A stretch of 64,000 bases of DNA from Hippophae tibetana (Eukaryota; Streptophyta; Magnoliopsida; Rosales; Elaeagnaceae), in contig JAZDXN010000029.1 in assembly GCA_037013495.1 (NCBI GenBank), forward strand, positions 1,686,501-1,750,500, written 5' to 3'. Both the position numbers and the translations under genes were made by a program. The stretch's first letter is position 1. Each line of letters opens with the position of its first letter. The notes under the pieces are model-generated. The model was not told the DNA's origin, did not search any database, and saw nothing but the letters and a program-made list of their open reading frames with translations. Below, one piece after another: positions 45,101-55,492 of the stretch.

Positions 45101-48100
45101 TGTAAAGTCTTTTTTTACTGTCTTTGTAGGCTCTCCTCCTTGGAATGAAGATCCTTCACACAAAAACTATTTGGTAAAACTCAACAGAAACTTTATTATC
45201 ATTGCACAATTTATGAACTGATAATAAATTTGAGGTAGCATTAGCAACGTGAAGAAGGTAAGATAAATAAAGCATAGATTTATTAGCACTTAAAGTACTA
45301 GATCCTATATGAGTGATGGGAAGATAGTCACCATTACCTATCATAACTTCCTAGTCACCGGTGTAAAGAATAACAGTATCATTAGTATTATTCCCACCAC
45401 AAGCAAACACAGCAGAGGGATCTTGAATCTTTCCAGTTAGAAGATCCCTGAGAAGAAAACAGATCGGAGCACTATGCCAAGCCTTCTCACAAATTTGACA
45501 ATTTGTTCTTTCACCAAAACCATTCTTGAAACTACCACCACCACCATTCTTGCCAGAATTGGGCTTCTGAGTTTGGAAGCTTTGCAAGAACTGAATCAAA
45601 TTCCACTTTGGTTGAGCAAAACCAGTTTTATTACCATCACCATTCTTGAAACCATTATTTGCTCTAGCTTGAGAATTTCCATTCCCTTTACCATGAAATT
45701 TAGCAACATTTGCTTGACAAGAAAAACCTTGATCATTACCAATCTGTTTCTGTTACATTTGTTCATAACCCTCAAGCAAATTTTGCAACCTGTTGATCGA
45801 AGGCCTAGCCTCTATCATATTTATACCAGAAACAAACATAGTATAGCAACTTTGTATGCTCAATCCACCAAGAATGTATCGTTGTAATTCTTTATCACTA
45901 ACTGGCTCACCTGTAGCAGCCAATTGTCCATCAAAATCTTAGCTTTAACAATATACTCAGAGACAGAGGACCTATCCTTTTGCAAAGTCTGTAACTGCTC
46001 TCTCAACTCCATAACCTTGGATTGAATATCAACCAAATAAGAATCTTAAAGAGCAGCCCATTGCTCTTTAGCAGTCATCCCACTGCTCAAATGTCCTAAC
46101 ATTGCAACATGCACAGAGTTGTAAATCCATCCCTTAACAATGGAGTTTAGCTTGTTCCAATTCAAGAAAGTAGGATTTGGGTTCAAAGAATCACCAAGAA
46201 ACCTAGAGGGAGGTTGTAACATCATCAATGATACTCTCCAAACCATTTGCAGTTCCAAACGTGAGAAGTTGATCTCTTCATATCACATAATTGTGATAAT
46301 CTAACTTGACTGAGAATGCGATACTCCTATGTGGTGTAGAAAGACAATGTTTGAGCAAGAACATCAATTTGATTAATACCTGAATCACCATTTTCCTTCT
46401 CAGAAACAATTAGTGTAGGATGAACTTCAGGTGAATCACTCACAACTGCTGAAACCCTTGGTGAGGGATTAACAGCATCCCGATAGCTTTGATTCCTAAA
46501 ATTCTTGTTCGGCATATCTGAGGTCTGATGCTCAGGCTTTGATACAATTCAACACTTCAAGAACTGCTACAAGAAATGAAAATTAACTCTATTGATTATT
46601 CAAGTGTCACATGATACAATGCTATCTTATGCTTTAGATATTGCAGTAAAGTGATAGCTGCACTAGTAACTAAAATACTAACTACTCCAGCAACATGCTA
46701 ACCTGCACATGCTAACATACACGTTACATTCTAATAGTAGATGTTGCAAATTTGATGTCTTTTTTGTGACTTGGGTTTCCATGAAACATGCATCTAATCT
46801 ATAGACCATTACTTTTTTTTTTAAATGTTTTGGGGTATCTTAATTTCTTAACAGCCAAGCTTTCAGTGCCTAATTTTTTATATTCTCAAATTGATGTTTT
46901 TCTTCTTTTGATATATGTTCCATAACGTAGTCCATGATATGGTCATCTAAGCTTCTTGTCTTATCTTGTTACCTTCATAGCTTCACTAATTTTTTTCTTT
47001 GCTTTGTATTGGTTGGAGTTGTTAAATATGCAAGCTTGTCAGACTTCCATTTCACGTATTGATGCTAAATCAAACTTGTAAACAGGAAGGAATATTTTGA
47101 GATTCCATGGGCCGATTTGAGGGCAATGGTGGAGCCATCATTTGCAGAGAAATCAGTGGTCAACCATAGAGATTATGCCACCAATTGTCGAATTGTTACA
47201 TCAAGAGCTGTCAGTGTTAATGAAACAGAAGTACTAACTGCAGATGGGTCTTCGATTGCTTATAACTATCTCTTCATTGCTACAGGTCACAGTGACTCTC
47301 TCCCTAAAACTAGAACAGAGAGACTTGAAGATTACCAAGCAGGTACAAGTAAACATGTGTAAGCTGGATGTCTACAATTCAAGAATTCTTCTGAATTTTT
47401 TGTCACACCAAATGAGTTCCAAATTATACATGTGATGATTGCAAATTCGATTGAGTATGATTTTTTGGTTTGTTCATTGGGGGTGCTGGTTCTCATTAAT
47501 TAGAAAAGAGTACAATTTTTTTTATATACTTGGTACAAATTAGGGCAAAATGAAATTACTAAAATACCCTTGGAAGATAGAATCTAAAATAAGTATTCTA
47601 ACAAGATATCCATTGTCGTATGGTCTATGTCTGGATAAAAAGGTCATAATAAGCATGTTGTTTGCCGGAGGGTTGGAATTTTAATTTCAGAAGAAACTTA
47701 AATGATTGAGAGATTATTGATTTTGTAAGTTTAATGTCAGGTTTAAAAGGAGTAACTATCCGCGATGCAAGGATATGTTTTATGAACCATCTAGTAGTTT
47801 TTCTTGTAAATCTTACTTTGACCTTCTTATGGATAATTTGGTCACTATGCTTCAGTGTGGAAGTGTCTTTATTCAAGTAAAGTTAAGGTATTGAAGTGGC
47901 TAATTGTTCTTGGTAAGGTTAACACAATGGATCGAATACAATCAAAATTTTCAAAGCTTTGCTTTTCACCTAATTGGTGTGTGCTTTGCAAGAGAAGTTC
48001 AGAAGACATTGATAATTTCGTTCTATAGTCTAATTGCGCATAATCTTTTGTCTAAGTCACAAAGTGACATGGGTATTCTACGTGCCATTACAAGATCTTG

Positions 48101-51100
48101 TAAATCCTTGTTGCTAGAAAATGTTAGCATGCATGGTAATATAAAGGCTAAGAACACTAATGTATTGTGGAGTTATGGAATTGAAGCAATTTTTTGGATA
48201 TTGTGGATTGGGTGGAATAGTAATTTTTTTTTAGGAAACTGAAAATGATATCAATCTATTATGGGTAGTTCTATTTTTGGTCCCTTTGTGGGCTTTAGTT
48301 TCAAAAAAGTTAAAGATTATTCTCTATTTCTTATAAATTATAATTGAGGAGTTTGCATTTCTTGATTATGTGATGGGATTTGTAAATAATAGATTATATC
48401 ATAGATTTGTTTTGAGTGGATTGCTTGTCCACATTTTCTGATTTGTAGTTATTTTTATACATAAATATATTATAATATTTCTTATAAAAAAATATTATAA
48501 TACTCTATAGTTGAGATCCCAATGACACTAATGTGAACTATATTGTCCGAATGATGCTACAAAATGTTATGTCAAAATGAGTAATAGTGAGGTAAGTAAG
48601 GTAAGTCAATTTACCAATTAAGCTCCAATGTCTTTTGATATCTTCAAACTTAGGAATGGATGGATCATTGAGTAGGATATTTTGTTTCATAAGGGAATCA
48701 ACATGTTTGATGTTTAAGCATTCCTTGAGACAATCTATATCAAGAAAGAAATATGCCAACACTTTCGACTGTTATGTTATGATGTATGTCTTTGTGGGAT
48801 TTGAATATTTTGTGTTTTTTATTATGACAATTGAGAGAATATTTATACAACTTAGAAAGAAGAGAGAAATCTACTCTTATAAATATACAATCATCTAATT
48901 CTAGAAAAAAAACAAAACAAAATTAGGAAAGAATAAATATACATGATATTTGGTATTAATACCAAATTGATTCCCTATTTACAGCTGTGGTCAATTCCTA
49001 ATTTAGAAAATAAATCCACACTCCCCCTCAAGTTGGGTTATGTATATCAAATATCTCATGCTTGCACATTACTTCTTCAAAAACGGTTCTTGGGAGAGCT
49101 TTGGTGAGGATGTTAGCTGTTTGAAACCTTGATGGAGTATAAATGATTTGAACAATAACATTCTCAATTTTCTTAGTGATGAAGTGTCTGTCTATCTCAA
49201 TATGTTTAGTCCTGTCGTAATGAACATGATTTTTTACAATACTAATGGCAACCTGATTGTCCCAAAACATTTGTATAGACTCTTCCATAAATACTCCAAG
49301 TTTACCAAGTAACTTTTTCAGCCAAATTCCTTCACAAAGCCAAGAGCTAGAGCTGTAAATTCTGCTTCAGTTGAACTTCTAAAAACAATTGACTGTTTTT
49401 TACTCCTATGTTACCATATTACTCCAAACATAAGAACAGTAACCTGAAGTACTCTTTCTATCTGTTACATCTCCTGCCCAGTCTGCATCTGTGTAGACTT
49501 TGATTTCTTTATTATCACTTTTCTTGAATAGAAGACCTTTTCTAAGAGTCATCTTAAGGTATCTAAGGATTCTAGTAACAGCTTCCATGTGTTCTTCAGT
49601 TGGATTATTCATGTATTGACTAACCATACTAACATGAAAAAAAATATCAGGTCTAGTGTGAGATAGATAAATAAGGAGTTCAACTAGCCTTTGATATCCA
49701 CATATGTCTTATCTATCGCTGAGCCAATTTTCTTGTTAGAGTCCATTGAAGTTTAGGCCGATTTACACCCAAGCATACCTATTTCTTTGGGCAAGTTTAG
49801 AACATACTTACGTTGAGAAATAAATATGTCATAACTTGATTATGCAATTTCCATGCCAAGAAAATATCTAAGATACCCAAGATCTTTAATCTCAAATTCC
49901 TTTGATAAGAAATTCTTCAATTTTGCCGGTTCCTCCTTGTAATTGCCTGTCAGTATTATATCATCAATATAAACGATTAGGATAGCTAACCTTTTATCTT
50001 ATGAGAGTTTGACAAACAATGTGTGATTTGCTTGACAGAGTATAGCCATTTTGAATGATTGATTTAGTGAATTTACCAAACCATGCCTGTGGAGATTGCT
50101 TAAGGCCATATAGAGATTTTTTGAGTTTGCATACTTTGTCCCGGTTGGATGAATTCTCGAAGCCTAGTGGAATATCTATATAGACTTCTTTTTCAAGATC
50201 ACCATTCAGGAAAACATTCTTAACATCTAGTTGGTGCAATGACCAGTCCTTATTTGCAGCAAGGGAGAATAGAACACGAATGGTGTTGAGTTTAGCAACT
50301 GGCGGGAAGGTCTCTTGATAATCTATTCCGTAAGATTGAGTGAAACCCTTAGCAAACATGCGAGTTTTAAACCTCTCAACGCTACCATATGCTTTATGTT
50401 TAATGGTGAATACCCACTTGCATCCCACAAGTCTCTTCCCAATTGGTAATTTTGTAATTGTCCAAGTACCATTGTTTACCAAAGCGTTGATCTCATCTTG
50501 TACAACCTTTTTCCAATCAGGATCAGTCAGCACCTCTTGGATCGTACGAGGAATCTGTACATTATCAATTACAGACACAAATGCCTGATATGATGGAGAT
50601 AAAATTTTATAGGACACAAAGTTGCCTATAGGAAGTTTAGTACTCAACCCTGAATGTATTTCTGGAGGATGTGGATCCAGTTTCAATTCATGATGGTCCT
50701 CGAGATGTGTACTATCCTTTATTTCTTTATCAGAATTTTTCCTTCTTTAGTAGACATGAAGCTCTTTAGGTTCTTGTTGAGGATCATCAGTCATAGATGG
50801 CCCAAAAGATTTTTCAAATTGATTTTCTATGAATTAGGAAGTAGATGGACCGATCGGTTGTGGACCGATAGTTTGAACAATAGGTGGAGATGGAGTATGG
50901 GTACTCGGAATAATATCCCAAAGATGAGATTCACTCACATTCTCTCCCTGAATCTCAGATGTGTAGTAAGCATGATTTTTAAAAAAGGTGACATCTATAG
51001 AGTTATATGTTTTTTGAGTAATAGGAGAATAGCACTTGTAACTCTTTTGATGAGATGAATAATCAATAAAGATGCATTTGATAGATTTAGGGTCTAACTT

Positions 51101-54100
51101 ACTACGATGTTTGGAATAGAGATGGACAAAAGCGGTGCAGCCAAAAACCTTAGTATCAATAAAATTAATGAACCTTGTATGAGGGAATAATTGCAAGAGG
51201 GTTTGACAAGGAGTTTGAAATTTAAGGACTTTAGATGACATCCTATTGATTAGATAGGCAGTAGTAAGAAGAGCATCACCCCAAAAAAATTTGGGAACAT
51301 GATTGACAAACATGAGAGATCAAGTAACTTCAAGAAGATGTCGATTTGTGCGTTCAGTAACTCCATTCTATTGAGGAGTGTCAGCACAAGAACTTAAGTG
51401 AATGATGCCCTGTTGTATGAGATAGGGACGAAGAACAGAATTAAAAAAGTCTTTGGCATTATCAATTTTGGAAATTTGAATCCGAGTTTGAAATTGAGTT
51501 TGAATCATAGAATGAAAATTCTGAAAAAATCTCACTCACTTCAAATTTATTTTTCATAAGAAACACCCAAGTTAATCTAGTGTGATCATCAATAAATGGT
51601 ATAAACCATCTTTTTTGAGTTAAAGTGTTAACACGTGAGGATCCCTATACATCACTATGAATCAATGAGAATGATTTGGATGGTTTATATGTTAATCTAG
51701 AGTAACTATTGCGAGTTTGTTTTGCAAACTGACAAATTTCACAACAAAAAGAGTTTGGATTTTTATCAATAAATAAAGAAGGAAACATTTTTGATAAATA
51801 TAAAAAATTCGGATGACCAAAACGATAATGCCATAACATAATATCACTATTCTTATTAGAATGGGAAATGGACTGATTATTCAAAGAAAACAAACTAAAC
51901 TTTTGAGTTGTGCTAACGGATGGAGTTTCATCTTGTAGAATATAAAGACCAGAATACATCTCAGCACTGTCAATCCTCTTTCGTGAATCCAAGTCCTAAA
52001 ATACACAGATTTGAGAAGAATTTAGTCACATAATGGAGGTCACGATTAAATTTACTAATTGAAAGTAAATTATAGTCCAACTTAGGCACACAAAGTACAA
52101 ATGTGAGAGTTAGATTCTTATTTATTGTGACTGAACCCAAACCCGCCACCTTAGAAAGTGTCATATGCAATTTTAACTGTATGTTTCCCTGTACTCGTGT
52201 TATGCTAAAAAAAAAATAGATACATCTCTAGTCATATGATCTGAAGCGTCAGAGTCAAGAATCCAAGATTTAGTAACTTTTATTGACAAAAAAGACTACT
52301 AATTTATTACCTTTCATAGCCAACATCCCAGTACCCTAAGTAGAGTTGGATAACCGACTTAAAAGTTTTTGAAGAGCTTCAAGCTGAGCTCTAGTGAAAG
52401 GAGCTGACTCAGATGTATTATTTTTTCCTTCAGCATTAGGATTAGTAGTGACAGCAACATTCCCATGATTCTACACCACGACTTTGGCTTCCAATTTGGA
52501 GGCTTTTCATGGATTTTTCAACCTATCTCTTTGTAGTGTCTAGGTTTTCGACAATGGTCACACCAAGGGCGTCCCTTGTCTTGATGATTATCAGGATTGA
52601 TGCCATAAGATTGTCCTCGGGCAGCAAGGGCAGATGATTCTTGATCTGATGAGAGAGTTGGAGAGCCCATCATAACCTTTTTTCTGCTTTCTTCAAGGTG
52701 AACTTCAGAGAATGCTTCTTTGACCTTAGGAAAGGGGCTTGGTGCCCATGATTTGGCTCCGGGATTGCATCAAGATTTTTATTGAGGTCATGAGGAAATT
52801 TAAAGGTTCTCTTTTTCTCCACAATAGTACGGTATAGAGTAGTATCATCGGTGCACTTCTAAGCATATTCTTTGAACAGATCCAGCTGCTGCCAATAGCG
52901 TGTGAGTGTTGAAGTATTGAGTGACAGAGGTATCATCTTGGTGGAGATCGTACAAGGTAGCTTCAATAGCAAACAGTTCTGAGGTATTTTTAGAACTTGA
53001 ATAGAGGAGTCTTTGACAGCATCTCACAATTCCTTTGTACGTAAGGTCATCTTGTTTTGGAGCAGAAATTTCATCAGTGAGGAATACGATATTCCTCGCC
53101 TTTTCCACCAATATATATCACCACAAATTGGGACAATTGGAGATAGTTGTGTCCATTGAATTTGTGGCTGGTAACCAGGGAGACAACTTTATTGTCGTGA
53201 GAGAAAGCTGGAGCAGAAAGGGACTGATCTGATGGGGACGTCTTGGAGGTTACCTCTGAAATGGAGCTGTATTTTTCGGCAGCCGCAGACAAGGATGGAC
53301 ACATGGAGAGAAAGAAAACATGGGAGATCTAGGAGGAACCCGGCTTTGATATCATGTGAGATTTGAATATTTTGTGTGTTTTTTATTATGACAATTGAGA
53401 GAATATTTATACAACCTAAAAGGAAGATAGAAATCTACTCTTATAAATATACAATCATTTAATTCTAGAAAAAAAAATTAGGAAAGAATAAATACAAAAT
53501 TATGAAAGAATAAATATACATGATATTTAGTATTAATATCAAATTGATTCCCTATCTACAGCTGTGGTCAATTCTTAATTTAGGAAATAAATCCACGTTT
53601 TTTTATTTCAGTTGTAAATGTATAATATATCATCTAAATCACATCAAGGACTTGCTTTTGGATTACTGTTTGAAGCATAGGTATATCATGCTTTCAGATG
53701 CTGCTTTCCTGTCATTTAGGTTAACTTACATTTTATAATTATTGATTGGCAGAGAATACCAAGATAAATTCAGCTCAATCTATTTTGATTGTTGGAGGTG
53801 GCCCAACTGGTGTAGAACTTGCTGGAGAAATTGCCACTGATTTCCCAGATAAGAAGCTTACTTTAGTGCATAAAGGATCGAGATTGCTAGAATTCATTGG
53901 GCCAAAAGCTTCTGAGAAGGCTCTAAACTGGCTGGCATCAAAGAAAGTTCAAGTTTTACTGGAGCAGTCGGTCAATTTAGATGATATTTCTTATGGAAGC
54001 AAGACCTATCAAACTTCAACTGGACAAAGTATTGAAGCAGATTGTCACTTTTTATGCACTGGGAAAACCCCGGGTTCGGCATGGCTCCGGAATACTATGT

Positions 54101-55461
54101 TAAAGGATAACTTGGATATTCAAGGAAGACTGATGGTTGACGAAAATTTGAGAGTCAGGGGCCGGAAAAACATATTTGCTATTGGAGACATTACTGATAT
54201 TCCGGTAAGTGCGAACTTCAATATATTAATATTTGGGTGAATGCTATGTCAGATACTACAACTATAGCTTTTAGTTTAAATTTCTTTTAGAATTTATCCT
54301 TTTCAAGTTGGGAATCTTGACCTCTCAAATAGTGAGAATAACCACAATACCAGAATTTACTTAGAAATTCCAAACAATAGAAAAATCACTGGTTGTCATT
54401 ACAATTACAATTCTCTGAGATTGACTTGTGGTCCAATTGGTATGACTCTTAACCCCCACCATTATGAACTCAAGTTCGAATTCCACCTTGAAATGTTTCC
54501 TTTATTTAATAAAAAAGAGAAATTTAGCATCACTTTAAAAAAAATAAAAAATAAAAAAAACCAAGTACAACTCTTACTTTCCCAAACCCTTGTTAATCCT
54601 ATAGACACCTTACACAAGCTTTCCTCTCTCACTTTTTCTTAGCTAAGGAAGAAGCAAAAGGAATAAGAGAATTTAGACACAAATTAACCTATGAAATACC
54701 AAATGCTAGTTTGAATTGATGATATGAGTTGTTGGGATGATTGGCATTGCTCGAGTTGGGTTTTGGGTCCATTTACTCAATTCATACATTAATTATGTAA
54801 CTATATAAGAAAGTTCATTTGGTTTAGTAATTTAAAGTTTGGGTTAATCCATTCTAATTTTTTTAAAAAAATGGTATTTTTAAGGGGGTAAACTAGGAAT
54901 TCTATTTTTAATTGGAAAAACCATAGAATTAAAACCCAAAAATGAAATGTAATGCTTTTTTTGCCTTTAAAAATGTAATACCTAATTTCCCTTTAAACAT
55001 TACATTTTTTTGAAATATTGGACTTGATTGACCCCACACTTTAAATTATTGGACTAATTCGACTTATCCAAATAGTTGTAGGAAATTATAGTTACATGAA
55101 ATTATAGAAAACCAAAAATAAAATAGTAATTTATTTTTATTATAACTAAAAAATAATTTATATTTATATAATAAAAATATATATTTTTTTATAACAAATA
55201 ACTTATCAAAATTTTATTATAAAATTTTAAATTCTTAAAAACTTTACTAAATAGTTACAATAATTTTTCATAAAAATTATTGACATTTTAAAAAAATAAA
55301 TTATTTAAGATTAAAAAAATTAAAAATAAATTACATTGTAACACATATCTCTAATATTATTAAAATTTTAATTATTACTAAGATAAAAAATATTTATTAA
55401 TAATAATTTTATTTAAGTATTAAAATATAATTAATTAGATATAATTTATATATTTTATTAT

Positions 55462-55492
<31 letters not shown>

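Larger units (their letters stand above)
48793..53596 (-). mobile_element. Full-length Ty1/copia element in intron 2, antisense to the gene
   Basis: About 4.8 kb with both LTRs, PPT and PBS. The two LTRs clearly align but differ by substitutions and small gaps, so the insertion is not recent. Every domain from gag to RNase H is present, but with frameshifts, stops and a changed protease active site. It lies in reverse orientation inside an intron of an intact gene. A possible imperfect target duplication (gtctt on the left, gtttt on the right) depends on the exact 5' LTR end. Confidence 0.85.

Noticed and set aside
47904..48242. Open frame of 112 codons in intron 2
   Set aside because: The informative frame is another one, which shows LINE zf-RVT motifs; this frame is a shadow.
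54425..54500. Possible tRNA gene
   Set aside because: A and B boxes are present, but arms do not fold into a cloverleaf, and an A-rich tail follows; a SINE fits better.
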